A DNA stretch of 40,277 bases from an uncultured Sphingomonadaceae bacterium. Its GTDB lineage: Bacteria; Pseudomonadota; Alphaproteobacteria; Sphingomonadales; Sphingomonadaceae. The position numbers and the translations under genes were made by a program. Positions 16,865-26,705 of this stretch are shown here, one piece after another. The DNA is taken from positions 1-40,277 of the forward strand of contig CAMYJW010000002.1 of the NCBI GenBank assembly GCA_947258815.1, in the 5' to 3' direction. A model generated the notes under the pieces. The model ran no database searches. It was given only the letters and a program-made list of their open reading frames with translations, and was not told where the DNA came from. Within the stretch, counting starts at the first letter, position 1; the number at the start of each line of letters is the position of its first letter.

Positions 16865-17877
16865 GCGCCGCTGTCCTGTTCAGAACGCAATGGGCGGGCC
16901 AGCAGATCGGATACGGTTTCGCGCGCAGTGGCTTTTCCAGCCAGCAGGCGATGCACGGCTTTGACAATCGGCATATCGATGCCATCGCGCGCGGCCAGTT
17001 CGGCAAGCACCGGAGCCGTCGCCGCGCCTTCTGCCACGCTGCTTTTGCCGGCCAGCGCTTCCTCGGCGCTCTTGCCTTCGCCCAGCGCCTTGCCGAGAGA
17101 GAAATTGCGGCTCGACGTGGATGAGCAGGTCAGCACCAGATCGCCCAGACCGCACAGGCCTGAAAGCGTTTCCGCCTGTGCGCCGCGCGCCATGCCAAAG
17201 CGCAGCATTTCCGCAAACCCGCGCGCGATAAGCGCGGCGCGCGCATTCTGGCCCAGCCCCAGCCCTTCGACAACACCACATGCGATGGCGAGGACATTCT
17301 TCACCGCGCCGCCAATTTCAGCGCCGGTCACATCGTCCGAATAATAGGGTCGCAAGGCTGGCCGGGCGATAGCCGGAGACAGGCGCTGCCACTGTGTCTG
17401 CCCGCCCGAACAGGCAAGCGTTACCGCCGTGGGCAAACCGGCCGCCACTTCATGCGCGAATGTCGGGCCGGAAAGAACCGCAATATCCGCTTGTCCGCCA
17501 ACTTGCGCTGCAACATCGGCCATCAGCCTCCCGCTGCCCGCCTCGATCCCTTTGGCGCACAGCACCAGATCGCGCGGGCCAGCCGGGAGCCGTTCCAGCA
17601 CCGAGGCCAGAAATTGGGCGGGTACAACCACCAGCAACACCGGCAATGATGCCAGATCAGCCAGATCGCCCGTCGCCCGCACGCTTTTTGACAAGCTCGC
17701 GCCCGGCAGAAACAGACTGTTGGTGTTGCAGGAGTTGATCTCTTCCACCAGTTCGGGCTCGCGCGCCCAGATCAGCACCTCGCTGCCATCGCTGGCGCAG
17801 GACTGGGCCAGCGCCGTGCCCCAGGCGCCCGCCCCCAGAATGCCGATCCGTGCCGGTGTATCGTGCGCTGCGCTCAT
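16861..17877 (-). CDS. gpsA: NAD(P)H-dependent glycerol-3-phosphate dehydrogenase
   Basis: The protein is 338 residues. It has the N-terminal dinucleotide motif [24 protein letters not shown], and [19 protein letters not shown]. The catalytic lysine region is [20 protein letters not shown], and [21 protein letters not shown] and [11 protein letters not shown] follow. It reduces dihydroxyacetone phosphate to sn-glycerol-3-phosphate for phospholipid synthesis. It is cytoplasmic. Four-base overlaps with tsaD upstream and the flippase gene downstream indicate a coupled operon. Confidence 0.95.
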   Translation of the reverse strand: MSAAHDTPARIGILGAGAWGTALAQSCASDGSEVLIWAREPELVEEINSCNTNSLFLPGASLSKSVRATGDLADLASLPVLLVVVPAQFLASVLERLPAGPRDLVLCAKGIEAGSGRLMADVAAQVGGQADIAVLSGPTFAHEVAAGLPTAVTLACSGGQTQWQRLSPAIARPALRPYYSDDVTGAEIGGAVKNVLAIACGVVEGLGLGQNARAALIARGFAEMLRFGMARGAQAETLSGLCGLGDLVLTCSSTSSRNFSLGKALGEGKSAEEALAGKSSVAEGAATAPVLAELAARDGIDMPIVKAVHRLLAGKATARETVSDLLARPLRSEQDSGA

Positions 17878-18908
17878 GCTTTCACTCCCGCGCCGCGCAC
17901 GGCCTGGGCCTCAGGATCGAGCGGCCAGCGCGGTTTTGCCGTAAAATCAAGCGGATCGCGATGGCCCAGCCGCAACCGCTCTATCCCCGCCCACGCGATC
18001 ATCGCGGCATTATCGGTGCACAAGGCCAGCGGCGGCGCAACAAAGCGCAGGCCATGTTCGCTTGCCAGATTTTCAAGCGCACCGCGGATCGCGCGGTTGG
18101 CGGCAACGCCCCCGGCCACAACCAGCGCATTCATCGGCCCGGCAGCGCCCAGTGCCCGGCGCGTGCGATCGAGCAGGCAATCAATCGCGGCCTGCTGAAA
18201 CGACGCTGCGATATCGGCGTCGCTGTGTTCGCCAGACTGTTTCGCCCGCAACACCGCGCTTTTAAGCCCTGCGAACGAGAAATGCGGTTCCTTGCGGCCC
18301 AGCAACGGGCGCGGCAGAGCCACCGCCGCCGGATCGCCCTGCTGCGCCAGCCGCTCCACCGCTGGCCCGCCCGGATAGCCCAGCCCCAGCAGCTTGGCCG
18401 TTTTGTCGAAAGCCTCGCCCAGCGCATCGTCAATCGTTGTGGCAAGGCGGCGATAATGCCCCGCCCCTTCAACCGCGAGCAACTGGCAATGCCCACCAGA
18501 AACCAGCAGCAGCAGATAAGGATATTCCAGCGTCCGATCGGCAAGGCGCGGCGAAAGCGCGTGGCCTTCAAGATGATTGACCGCGATCAGCGGCTTATCC
18601 GCAGCCATCGCCAGCGCCTTTCCCGTCACCAGACCGACCATCACGCCGCCGATCAGCCCCGGCCCTGCGGTCGCCGCTATTGCATCGACATCGCCAAGCT
18701 GCATTCCGGCATCGGCCAGTGTCGCCTCTATCAGCGGCGTGAGCTTTTCGACATGCGCGCGCGCGGCAATTTCGGGAACGACGCCGCCATAAGGGGCATG
18801 CGCCTCGTCCTGCGAAGCGATATGCTGCGCGAGAATCTGGCCATCGCCGGTCACCAGCGCAGCCGCAGTCTCGTCGCAGGAAGATTCTATGCCAAGAACG
18901 ATCTCCAT
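17874..18908 (-). CDS. tsaD: tRNA N6-adenosine threonylcarbamoyltransferase
   Basis: The protein is 344 residues. It shows [34 protein letters not shown], the metal-binding [16 protein letters not shown], the [17 protein letters not shown] segment, [10 protein letters not shown] and [12 protein letters not shown]. It transfers threonylcarbamoyl to A37 of ANN-decoding tRNAs together with TsaB/TsaE. The ATG at 18908 matches the family start ([10 protein letters not shown]), with GGGAAAGAG upstream; an in-frame start at 18950 would add 14 unrelated residues. It is divergent from hemC, with only 44 bases between, so the two genes share a promoter region. Confidence 0.95.
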   Translation of the reverse strand: MEIVLGIESSCDETAAALVTGDGQILAQHIASQDEAHAPYGGVVPEIAARAHVEKLTPLIEATLADAGMQLGDVDAIAATAGPGLIGGVMVGLVTGKALAMAADKPLIAVNHLEGHALSPRLADRTLEYPYLLLLVSGGHCQLLAVEGAGHYRRLATTIDDALGEAFDKTAKLLGLGYPGGPAVERLAQQGDPAAVALPRPLLGRKEPHFSFAGLKSAVLRAKQSGEHSDADIAASFQQAAIDCLLDRTRRALGAAGPMNALVVAGGVAANRAIRGALENLASEHGLRFVAPPLALCTDNAAMIAWAGIERLRLGHRDPLDFTAKPRWPLDPEAQAVRGAGVKA

Positions 18909-18952
18909 CCCGCTCTTTCCCTTAGCCGCATTGCCGTTTAGCACAAGCACGC

Positions 18953-19903
18953 ATGACCACAGCTGACATCGACAGACCCTTGCGCCTTGGCACCCGCAGT
19001 TCTCCGCTGGCGATGGCGCAAGCCATCGAGGCGCGCGAACGGCTTTGTTCCGCCCATGGATTTGGCCTCGAAATGGTGGAAATCGTGGCCGTTACCGCCA
19101 GCGGCGATAAAGTGCAGGACCGCCCGCTTGCCGAAATCGGCGGCAAGGCGCTGTGGACCAAGGAACTTGATGTCTGGCTGATGACAGGCGAAATCGACTT
19201 TGCCGTTCATTCCGCCAAGGATGTAGAGACAATCCGGCCGTATGAAATCACCATCGCCGCGATCCTGCCACGCGAAGATGTGCGCGATGTGCTGATCGGG
19301 GCAGAAAGTATCGCCGCGTTGCCGCCCGGCGCCACCGTGGGTACCAGCGCGCCCCGGCGCGCCGCGCAATTGCTGAATGTTCGGCCCGATTGCCGCGTGG
19401 TTCCGATCAGGGGCAATGTCGCAACCCGGCTGGCAAAACGCGATGCCGGCGAAGTCGATGCCACGTTTCTGGCGGCAGCGGGGCTTAATCGCCTTGGTGA
19501 AACCGAAATCGGGACGCGGCTCGATCCCGCCAGCTGGCTGCCCGCGCCGGGGCAGGCCGCGATCACTATCGAATGCCACGCCGATAACAGCCAGACCCGA
19601 AGCCTGCTTGCCGCGCTTGACGATCCGTGCAGCCGCGCCGAAGTGATCGCCGAACGCGCCTTGCTGGCAGCTCTTGGTGGCACTTGCCACAGCCCGATCG
19701 CGGTGCTGACCAAAACCGATGGCGATCAGCTGCATATGCGCGCTGCGCTGTTCAGCCCCGACGGAGTTGAACGGGTTGACGGCGAAGCCCGGTTCGCTGC
19801 GGCCGATATGGATGCCCCGGCGCAACTTGGCGCAGACCTGCTCGCCCGTGCAGGAACTCGCATCACTACCCATTTCACCGGAACACAGGACACCCAGCCA
19901 TGA
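18953..19903 (+). CDS. hemC: porphobilinogen deaminase (hydroxymethylbilane synthase)
   Basis: The protein is 316 residues. Family segments are [82 protein letters not shown] and the cofactor-attachment site LGGTCHSPI with its dipyrromethane-binding cysteine. It polymerises four porphobilinogens into hydroxymethylbilane in haem synthesis. It overlaps the next gene (hemD domain) by 4 bases, and that gene uses its product directly. Confidence 0.96.
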   Translation: MTTADIDRPLRLGTRSSPLAMAQAIEARERLCSAHGFGLEMVEIVAVTASGDKVQDRPLAEIGGKALWTKELDVWLMTGEIDFAVHSAKDVETIRPYEITIAAILPREDVRDVLIGAESIAALPPGATVGTSAPRRAAQLLNVRPDCRVVPIRGNVATRLAKRDAGEVDATFLAAAGLNRLGETEIGTRLDPASWLPAPGQAAITIECHADNSQTRSLLAALDDPCSRAEVIAERALLAALGGTCHSPIAVLTKTDGDQLHMRAALFSPDGVERVDGEARFAAADMDAPAQLGADLLARAGTRITTHFTGTQDTQP

Positions 19904-21546
19904 AACCGGTCATCATCATTCGCCCTCAACCCGGCGCATCCGCAACGCTGGCCGCTGCGCGCGCGATGAACCTCAACGCCCATGTGTTTCCGATGTTTCA
20001 GGTCCATCCCATGCCGTGGGATATGCCCGATGCGGAAAGTTTCGACGCGCTTCTGCTAGGCAGCGCCAATGCCGTGCGCCACGGCGGCGCGGCGCTTTCC
20101 ACTTATGCGGGGAAACCGACATATGCGGTGGGCGAGATCACCGCGCAAACCGCGCGCGATGCGGGGCTGGATGTAATTCAAACCGGCACCGGCGGTCTTC
20201 AGGATGTGCTTGGCACGCTGACGCCAGACCATCGCCGGTTGCTCCGGCTGGCCGGAAAACAGCGTGTCGAACTGACGGCGCCCAACGGTGTTTCGATCAC
20301 CGAATGCGAGGTTTATTCAAGCGACCCGCTGCCCATGCCGGGCGAACTGACCAAGATCCTGGCGCGCCCGGCGCTGGTGATGCTGCATTCAGCCGAAGCG
20401 GCCCGCCATTTCGCCGCGTCTTGCGAAACGCGGGGTATTGACCGGTCGATGGTTATGCTCGCCTGCATCGGGCCACGGGTTGCAGACGCGGCTGGTAATG
20501 GCTGGCAGGATGTGCGCGCGGCGGCCGAGTCCAGCGAAAAGGCGTTACTGGCCTTGGCTCGCGAGATGTGCAAAGAAACCCGCGGCTCGCAGAATGACGA
20601 AGCAACAACAGAACAAAAAACTGAACAAGCCCCGATGCAGGACCAGATCGGAAGCCAGATGATACCGCCGCCGAACCAGCCGAAACGTTCGGTCCGCAGT
20701 CTTGTGGGCGTTGGTCTGCTGGCGTTTTTGCTGGGCGCGCTCGCCGTTGCATGGCTTGTCTGGGATGGACGCTTCAACGTTCCACCCGCGGAAGAGCCCG
20801 CACCCGCTGAGCCGGTCGAGGCGACACAATCGGCAGAAACACCAGCCACCGAAACGCCGGATTCGCCTGCCAACATCAAGGCTGTCAGCGGCGTGGAAGC
20901 CCGGCTCGCCATGCTGGAGGATCGCTTTTCACGGCTCAATCTTCAGGCGAACGCCGCTTCGGGCAATGCCGCGCGTGCGGAAAGCCTGCTGATCGCGTTT
21001 GCCGCGCGCCGGATGATCGATCGCGGTGAACCGCTGCGCTATCTTGAAGATCAGCTACGCCTGCGTTTCACCAACGCGCAGCCGCGCGCCGTCGATACGA
21101 TCATCGATTTCGGCAAGGCGCCGGTGACGATTGACGAACTCAGCGCGCGTCTCGATGCGCTGACCCCGCGGCTGACAGGCAAATCGGATGATGAAAGCTT
21201 CTGGGACAAGGCATCGCGCGAACTCTCCGGTCTGTTCACCGTGCGGACCGAGCCTTCCTCGCTGCTGAGCCCCGAAGCGCGTTTGGAGCGCGCGCGCGTT
21301 ATGCTGACGGCAGGTAAAATCCCCGAAGCGGTCGATCAGGTGCAGCGCCTTCCCGGCGCGGACGCGGCAGACAGGTGGGTTGCCGACGCGCTTCGCTACG
21401 AATCGACGCGAAAGGCGCTGGACCTGATCGAAACCACGGCAATGCTTGATCCCAGCCGGTTGCAGGACAGCGAAGGCAACAAAGTTGATCAGCCAAGCCC
21501 GTTCGCCACGCCGCCGGAAGACAAGAAGGCGCCTGCAAAGAATTAA
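19900..21546 (+). CDS. hemD: fusion of uroporphyrinogen-III synthase (HemD) with a Mic60/mitofilin-like membrane protein
   Basis: One 548-residue frame holds two parts. Residues 1-225 match a HemD-type uroporphyrinogen-III synthase ([67 protein letters not shown]). After a charged linker there is one membrane helix at about 266-288, a short acidic/proline segment, little coiled coil, and a C-terminal mitofilin-like region (about 457-505, SPEARLERARVMLTAGKIPEAVDQVQRL). Alphaproteobacterial Mic60 genes normally sit just after hemD as separate genes. I see no stop or convincing internal ribosome site between the parts, so this reads as a fusion. It would tether HemD to the inner membrane. Confidence 0.8.
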   Translation: MKPVIIIRPQPGASATLAAARAMNLNAHVFPMFQVHPMPWDMPDAESFDALLLGSANAVRHGGAALSTYAGKPTYAVGEITAQTARDAGLDVIQTGTGGLQDVLGTLTPDHRRLLRLAGKQRVELTAPNGVSITECEVYSSDPLPMPGELTKILARPALVMLHSAEAARHFAASCETRGIDRSMVMLACIGPRVADAAGNGWQDVRAAAESSEKALLALAREMCKETRGSQNDEATTEQKTEQAPMQDQIGSQMIPPPNQPKRSVRSLVGVGLLAFLLGALAVAWLVWDGRFNVPPAEEPAPAEPVEATQSAETPATETPDSPANIKAVSGVEARLAMLEDRFSRLNLQANAASGNAARAESLLIAFAARRMIDRGEPLRYLEDQLRLRFTNAQPRAVDTIIDFGKAPVTIDELSARLDALTPRLTGKSDDESFWDKASRELSGLFTVRTEPSSLLSPEARLERARVMLTAGKIPEAVDQVQRLPGADAADRWVADALRYESTRKALDLIETTAMLDPSRLQDSEGNKVDQPSPFATPPEDKKAPAKN

Positions 21547-21557
21547 GGCCAGGCCCA

Positions 21558-21594
21558 AGGCCGCGTGACCACAGGAAATCTGTCCACGCGGCCT
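21558..21594. repeat. perfect stem-loop / palindromic element between convergent hemD-mic60 and ubiH-type genes
   Basis: AGGCCGCGTG (21558-21567) pairs perfectly with CACGCGGCCT (21585-21594). Inside the loop, ACAG (21571-21574) pairs with CTGT (21580-21583). The right arm overlaps the stop codon of the minus-strand hydroxylase gene. It probably ends transcription from both sides, and it is related to the stretch at 6424-6456. Confidence 0.65.
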
Positions 21595-22822
21595 AGCCGC
21601 GCAGCAACTCCGGCAGATTGCCGGACATGCCGCGCGCTTCATCCATGAAGAAGCTCTTGAGCACGGGAAGCCGCTGAACCGCGCCCATGCCCAGCCTCCG
21701 CATCGCACTGGGCAATTTTCCGGGAATGCCGAACAACCGGTTCAGCCCGTCCGTTACGGACATAACCATAAACGTATCGAGGCTGCGCCAGTCTTCATAG
21801 CGTTTGAGAAGCTGCGCATCGCCCGGTTCAAGCCCCAGCCGCGCCCCTTCCTTCAGCACATCGACCAGCACGCCGACATCGCGCAGCCCAAGGTTCAGTC
21901 CCTGCCCGGCAATCGGGTGCATCCCGTGCGCCGCATCGCCGATCACCGCCAGCCGATGATCGATCAGATTGCGCGAATGATGGAATTTCAGCGGATAGGC
22001 CATGCGCGGCGCGGCCAGCTCAACCGTGCCGAAAATGCCATGCATGTTCTTTCCCACTTCGTGCACAAAAGCCCGGTCCGGCAATTTGGCAACGCCCGCT
22101 GCGTCTTTTTCTTTCACCGTCCAGACCAGCGCGCTGCGATGGCGGCCATCGGCGCTGTCAAGCAAGGGCAACAGCGCGAACGGCCCATCGGGAAAGAAAA
22201 TTTCCCATGCCACGCCATCGTGCGGTTTTTCGTGGAATAGCCCGGTGACGATGGCACGGTGGCTGTAATCCCACTGCGCCAGCGAAAACCCGGCTTCCTC
22301 ACGCGTAGGCGATTGCCGCCCTTCGGCCGCGACCAGCAGGCTGCCTTCCAGAACGCGGTCATCGGCCAGCGTCACACGAACGCGATGTTCGCCGCGTTCG
22401 CGTTCGATCACCGTCGCGCTGGTGTGCCATGCAATCGCGGGTTCGCCGCGCGCCGCTTCAAACAGGGCCAGCCGCAAATCGCGATTGGCAAACATCCGGC
22501 CCAGCGTGCCTTCTTCAGGCTCCGGCCGAAAATCGATCCGGCCCGGCTTCATCCCGTCGGTCACCGCGATGGCTTCAATCGGACACCCCAGCGCATCAAG
22601 CCGGTCGGCAATGCCGATATTGCGAAACAGGTTCCAGCTTGCAGTCGAAATCGCCGATGCCCGTCCGTCCGCGCCTTCGGCTGTCAGCTCGGCGGGATCG
22701 GCGCGATCGACAACATGCGAGGTGATGCCCGCACGCGCTGCGGCAAGGGCCAGCGTCATGCCGACCAGACCACCGCCAAGTATAACCAGATCGCGGCGTT
22801 CGGTTTGGGGATTCGCGTTCAT
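21593..22822 (-). CDS. UbiH/UbiF/Coq6-family FAD-dependent ubiquinone hydroxylase
   Basis: The protein is 409 residues. It has the N-terminal FAD motif DLVILGGGLVGMTLALAAARAG, RASAISTASWNLFRNIG, ANRDLRLALFEAA, the GD motif LAVIGDAAHGMHPIAGQGLNLGLRD, and a C-terminal ubiH-type end. It hydroxylates a ring position in ubiquinone synthesis; which position (UbiH, UbiI or UbiF-like) cannot be told from sequence alone. The ATG at 22822 has AGGGGG directly upstream. The frame stays open to 23227 only as a shadow of the divergent gene. Confidence 0.9.
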   Translation of the reverse strand: MNANPQTERRDLVILGGGLVGMTLALAAARAGITSHVVDRADPAELTAEGADGRASAISTASWNLFRNIGIADRLDALGCPIEAIAVTDGMKPGRIDFRPEPEEGTLGRMFANRDLRLALFEAARGEPAIAWHTSATVIERERGEHRVRVTLADDRVLEGSLLVAAEGRQSPTREEAGFSLAQWDYSHRAIVTGLFHEKPHDGVAWEIFFPDGPFALLPLLDSADGRHRSALVWTVKEKDAAGVAKLPDRAFVHEVGKNMHGIFGTVELAAPRMAYPLKFHHSRNLIDHRLAVIGDAAHGMHPIAGQGLNLGLRDVGVLVDVLKEGARLGLEPGDAQLLKRYEDWRSLDTFMVMSVTDGLNRLFGIPGKLPSAMRRLGMGAVQRLPVLKSFFMDEARGMSGNLPELLRG

Positions 22823-22928
22823 TGCCCCCTCTATCGTGCGCGCCGCCGCCATTGTCGAGCCGGATTGCGCGTAACTTTTGTGCGCCAGTTCGCGAACAAC
22901 GGACGATGGCGCCGCTTGAATTACAACA

Positions 22929-25073
22929 GTGAACCCGGCAGACCGCCTGACAATACATATGACACACGCGGCAGATCCTTTGCGGGCGCAAGGCCCCCGG
23001 TGGCGAACTCGGCGCACATTCGCGCTTGTTGCCCTTGCGCTGGGCGTGCTGTTTGCCGCGCTGCTCATCACGGCTCCGGCCAGCGCCGCGCCCACCAATA
23101 TCACCGCAAACCTGCTGGCAGAAGGCCCGGCACAACCGGGTGAAACGGTCACGCTGGCGATAGAGATGAAGCCCGCACCGGGCTGGCATGGATACTGGCT
23201 CAATCCCGGCGATGCCGGCCTTGGCATGGTGCTGGACTGGACTTTGCCAACCGGCGCAAAGGCTGGAGAGCCGCTCTATCCCGTGCCGCATACGCTGGTG
23301 ATTTCCGGGCTGATGAACCATGTCTACAAGGGCGATTATGCGGTGCTGGTGCCGCTGACGATCCCGGCGGACGCCAAAGCGGGGACCAGTCTGCCGATCG
23401 CGGTGAATGCACAATGGCTGGCATGCACCGATGAGATTTGCGTTCCCGAACAGGCCCGGCTGGAAACCACAGTGCCCGTCGGCGATCCGGGCCGCCCCGA
23501 TCCACGGTTTGACACATGGCGCAGGCACCTGCCCGCGCCGCTCAACGCCGATGCGACGTTCGCCGTTACCGGCAAGACCATCCGGCTGGCGATCCCGTTG
23601 CCCGCCACGATGACACTGCGCGATCCGCATGTGTTCACCGTGGCTGACAGGATCGTGAACTATGCCGCCCCGCAAAGCTTCAGCCGCACTGACGACCATC
23701 TGATCGTGACGCTGCAACGGCCCGAATTCTCGCCCGCCGATCCGGCAACGGTTTCAGGCGTGTTGCGGCTGAACGATGCCGATGACGGACTGGAATTTTC
23801 CGCAGCGCCCGGCGCGGTCCCCGCTGACGGCAAACCGCTGGGCGATACAGGCGGCACAATGGCGACAGCGGGGTTGCCGCTTTTGCTCCTTGGCGCGCTG
23901 GCGGGGGGATTGCTGCTCAACATCATGCCATGCGTGTTCCCGATCCTCAGCCTCAAGGCGCTCAGCCTTGCCCGCGCCGGGGAAAGCGATGCCCATGCCC
24001 GCACCGAAGGCATCGCCTATACCGCAGGCGTGATCGCGGCCACCGTGGCGCTGGGCGCGCTGATGCTGGGTCTGCGTGCGGCCGGGCAGGAAATCGGCTG
24101 GGCTTTTCAGCTTCAGGAGCCGGTTGTCGTTGCCGCATTGCTGTTGCTGGCAACGGCGATCACCGCCAATTTCCTCGGGGTTTTTGAATTTGCGGTTCCC
24201 GGCTTTTCCGCGGCGGGTTCATCGCGCGGCGCGTTTTCAACCGGACTGCTGGCGGCCTTCGTGGCAACGCCGTGTACCGGCCCGTTCATGGCCGCAGCAA
24301 TGGGCGCGGCGCTGTTGCTGCCCGCCGGACCGGCTCTTGCCTTGTTCGCGGCGCTGGGCCTTGGGCTGGCGCTGCCGTTTCTGGCCGTTGCGTTCATTCC
24401 GGCGCTGCGCAGCCGCCTGCCCAAACCCGGCCCGTGGATGAACCGGTTTCGCGTATGGATGGCGGTGCCAATGGGGTTGACGGCGCTTGCGCTGCTGTGG
24501 CTCGCCAGCCGGGTCGGCGGCATGCCGTTCGCCGCTGTCGCACTGGCGCTGACAGTTCTGCTGGTGTTGCTGCTTGGCCTTGCCGGACGCAGGCAGCGCG
24601 CGGGCAAGCCGGTGGCGGGTCTGATCGCGGGCGGACTGGCGGCAATCGCACTGGCAGGCGCGGTGCTTCTTCCCGGCACGGCCAATGCGCCAGGCGCTTC
24701 AACGTCCGCCAGCATGCTCAACCCCCAGCCCTTCAGCCAGTCCGCGCTGGATGCGGCGCGCCAGTCCGGCAAGCCTGTGTTCGTGTGGTTCACCGCAGAC
24801 TGGTGCATCACCTGCAAAGTCAACGAACAGGTTGCGATTGAACGCGAGGCGACGGCAAAAGCATTCGCGAAGGCCGGGATCGTGGCCATGCGCGGTGACT
24901 GGACCCGGCGCGATCCCGCGATCACCCGCTTTCTGACGGCGCGCGGCGTAGCGGGCGTGCCGCTATACCTGTGGTATCCGGCGGGCGGCGGTGCGCCCGA
25001 ACAACTGCCACAAGTGCTGACTCAAACCATGCTGACCGATCGCGCCGCGCAAACGGCGCCAACCGGAAAATAA
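22929..25073 (+). CDS. DsbD/ScsB-type protein-disulfide reductase
   Basis: The protein is 714 residues. A signal or membrane segment (about 30-54) is followed by a periplasmic N-terminal domain of the ScsB/DsbD class with a Cys pair (C166, C171 in LACTDEICVPE). Eight or so membrane helices of the DsbD/CcdA core come next, with one cysteine in MPCVFPIL and one in ATPCTGPFM. The C-terminal thioredoxin domain has CITC at 626-629 in FTADWCITCK. It carries reducing power from cytoplasmic thioredoxin to the periplasm. The start is GTG 22929 or ATG 22959; neither has a good ribosome site. Divergent from the ubiquinone hydroxylase. Confidence 0.88.
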   Translation: MNPADRLTIHMTHAADPLRAQGPRWRTRRTFALVALALGVLFAALLITAPASAAPTNITANLLAEGPAQPGETVTLAIEMKPAPGWHGYWLNPGDAGLGMVLDWTLPTGAKAGEPLYPVPHTLVISGLMNHVYKGDYAVLVPLTIPADAKAGTSLPIAVNAQWLACTDEICVPEQARLETTVPVGDPGRPDPRFDTWRRHLPAPLNADATFAVTGKTIRLAIPLPATMTLRDPHVFTVADRIVNYAAPQSFSRTDDHLIVTLQRPEFSPADPATVSGVLRLNDADDGLEFSAAPGAVPADGKPLGDTGGTMATAGLPLLLLGALAGGLLLNIMPCVFPILSLKALSLARAGESDAHARTEGIAYTAGVIAATVALGALMLGLRAAGQEIGWAFQLQEPVVVAALLLLATAITANFLGVFEFAVPGFSAAGSSRGAFSTGLLAAFVATPCTGPFMAAAMGAALLLPAGPALALFAALGLGLALPFLAVAFIPALRSRLPKPGPWMNRFRVWMAVPMGLTALALLWLASRVGGMPFAAVALALTVLLVLLLGLAGRRQRAGKPVAGLIAGGLAAIALAGAVLLPGTANAPGASTSASMLNPQPFSQSALDAARQSGKPVFVWFTADWCITCKVNEQVAIEREATAKAFAKAGIVAMRGDWTRRDPAITRFLTARGVAGVPLYLWYPAGGGAPEQLPQVLTQTMLTDRAAQTAPTGK

Positions 25074-25079
25074 CCGCGT

Positions 25080-25289
25080 TCAGCCCTCCAGACTGAAGCC
25101 GACTTTCATCGTCACCTGATGCGTGATGCTGCCATCGTCTGCCACATATCCGCGCTCTCCGATAACTTCGAACCAGCGGATGTTGCGCAGCGATTTCTTG
25201 GCGCGCTCCAGCCCGACCTTGATCGCGGCCTCATGACTATCCTGCGATGTGCCGACGATTTCGGTGATCTTGTAGACCTGATCTTCCAT
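25080..25289 (-). CDS. dodecin family flavin-binding protein
   Basis: The protein is 69 residues, the usual dodecin length. It has VYKITEIVGTSQDSHEAAI and WFEVIGERGYV, the segment bearing the flavin-stacking Trp, and ends in HQVTMKVGFSLE. Dodecins form 12-subunit shells that bind riboflavin or FMN dimers and buffer flavins. GAGAGGAG lies just upstream of the ATG. It is convergent with the DsbD-like gene, with 6 bases between. The 250 bases upstream hold no other gene. Confidence 0.95.
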   Translation of the reverse strand: MEDQVYKITEIVGTSQDSHEAAIKVGLERAKKSLRNIRWFEVIGERGYVADDGSITHQVTMKVGFSLEG

Positions 25290-25543
25290 GCGATGCTCCT
25301 CTCTCCAGAGCGGCCAGCATACGCTTTGCGGCGCAGCTTGTGGAGGGTGAAGTGCGGTCTGGCCGAAGACAGCATCCGCCAGCTGGGTTCGCTTTCATTG
25401 AATTGCTCCACGCTGACCCAAGGCAAAGTGCCGGTTGCGCGTGTTTGTCGGGCGCTATCCCTCGATTTCGGATGTTTCGCGCGGCGCAATTGGCGCGGCT
25501 CTGCGCAAAACTCCCCAAGTGAAATCCATTAGGGGGAATGCAC

Positions 25544-26146
25544 ATGGGGTTTAACGAGAATCTGATTCTGATCGACAGCGACTTTCGCCGTCGCGCCGCG
25601 ATATCGCATGCCATGGCACCGGCGCACATTCACACCGAACCGTTTGAAACCGTGTCTGAACTTGCTCAAAGCTGGCCACGGTCGGGGATCATCCTGATCC
25701 ACGATACCGGCGATGCTCTGGCCGAACTGGTCAGGCAGATGTCCGTCTGTGCGGAATGGTTTCCGGTCATCGCATTCAGCGAGAATCCGGGCGCCAGCCA
25801 GGTGGCAAGTGCGATACACGAAGGCGCGCTTGAATATGTTTCCTGGCCGTTTGAACAGGCCGAACTGGAAGATGCGATAGAGCGCGCGCATGCCCGTGCC
25901 GAAGGTATTGGCAGCGTCAAGCTGCGTGAAACGATGGCGCGCAGCCGGATCGAAAAGCTGACCCGGCGCGAACGGGAAGTTCTCGATGGTGTTGCAGGCG
26001 GACTTTCAAACCGGCTGATCGGAGAGAGGCTTTCGATCAGTCCGCGCACGGTGGAAATTCATCGGGCGAACATGCTTAACAAGCTGGGCGCCAATCATAC
26101 GTCCGAAGCGATCCGCATCGCGGTGGAGGCGGAACTGATCAGTTGA
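25544..26146 (+). CDS. LuxR/FixJ-type response regulator with atypical receiver
   Basis: The protein is 200 residues. The receiver-like domain (5-118) has an acidic pocket (D11, D13) and a candidate phospho-acceptor Asp54 (GIILIHDTG). It lacks the usual 'MP' after the Asp, has Ser79 at the switch position and, in place of the conserved Lys-Pro-Phe, reads Trp-Pro-Phe (101-103). The DNA-binding LuxR domain (139-195) is normal (LTRREREVLDGVAGGLSNRLIG, SPRTVEIHRANMLNKLG). AGGGGGA fits the ATG at 25544 better than the one at 25538. No histidine kinase is adjacent. The 3' end overlaps the convergent gene by 8 bases. Confidence 0.85.
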   Translation: MGFNENLILIDSDFRRRAAISHAMAPAHIHTEPFETVSELAQSWPRSGIILIHDTGDALAELVRQMSVCAEWFPVIAFSENPGASQVASAIHEGALEYVSWPFEQAELEDAIERAHARAEGIGSVKLRETMARSRIEKLTRREREVLDGVAGGLSNRLIGERLSISPRTVEIHRANMLNKLGANHTSEAIRIAVEAELIS

Positions 26147-26705
26147 GCCTGACCGATTCAGCGTCAGCCGGTCCGGGATCGTGGAGAATGCAATCGGGAC
26201 CGGCGTCCTCCGCCAGCGCGGACATGTGCGCCGCAAGCAGCGCCAGCGCGGGCGTTGCGCCTTCGGCGATCATCTCTTCCGCGCCATCGGGCTGAACCAC
26301 CGTGGCAAGGCACGATCCGTTGCCCCCGCGTGACAGCATGAATGCCGCATCATCGCCCATCAGATAAAGCACCGCGCTTTCATAAGCGCTTGCCGACAGC
26401 ATGGCTTCAAGCGCCGTCCCGCTGATCGAAACCGGTGCATAGCCGGAGGCATGCAGATCACTTCGACGCAGCAAATGCGCGGCATCCCTGATCCGCGCGG
26501 CCTGTTCACGCGGCACGCTGGCAACGCAATCCTTGTGCAGATCACGCATGCGCGCTTTCCATACGTCGAGCGTCAGATCGTCGGCACTGGCTCTCGACAC
26601 GTGAACTGCTCCCCTGAATTCGGCGATCCGGGCCCAGGCCGAATCCGCCGAACGCGATAGCAGCGAATCGAATCCCGGCGACTCGCAGCTCTTTGCCTGT
26701 GCCAT
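26139..26705 (-). CDS. conserved-looking protein of unknown function
   Basis: The protein is 188 residues. I do not recognise it. There is no signal peptide or membrane helix. The N-terminal half is helical with clusters of charged residues (WKARMRDLHKDCVASV, REQAARIRDAAHLLRRS). The second half looks like an alpha/beta sensor-type domain (TALEAMLSASAYESAVLYLMGDDAAFML). An ATG at 26705 with GCAGG upstream is chosen; a TTG at 26732 is possible. It lies between the response regulator and the GGDEF gene, so a link to that signalling patch is an inference from position only. Confidence 0.6.
   Translation of the reverse strand: MAQAKSCESPGFDSLLSRSADSAWARIAEFRGAVHVSRASADDLTLDVWKARMRDLHKDCVASVPREQAARIRDAAHLLRRSDLHASGYAPVSISGTALEAMLSASAYESAVLYLMGDDAAFMLSRGGNGSCLATVVQPDGAEEMIAEGATPALALLAAHMSALAEDAGPDCILHDPGPADAESVRLN

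Noticed and set aside
17850..18941. 363-codon plus-strand frame antisense to tsaD
   Set aside because: tsaD is certain on the other strand; the plus frame has no family motif.
22596..23717. 373-codon minus-strand frame across the hydroxylase start and DsbD N-terminus
   Set aside because: It crosses two supported divergent genes and their promoter region; rich in Arg/His/Gly as shadow frames are.
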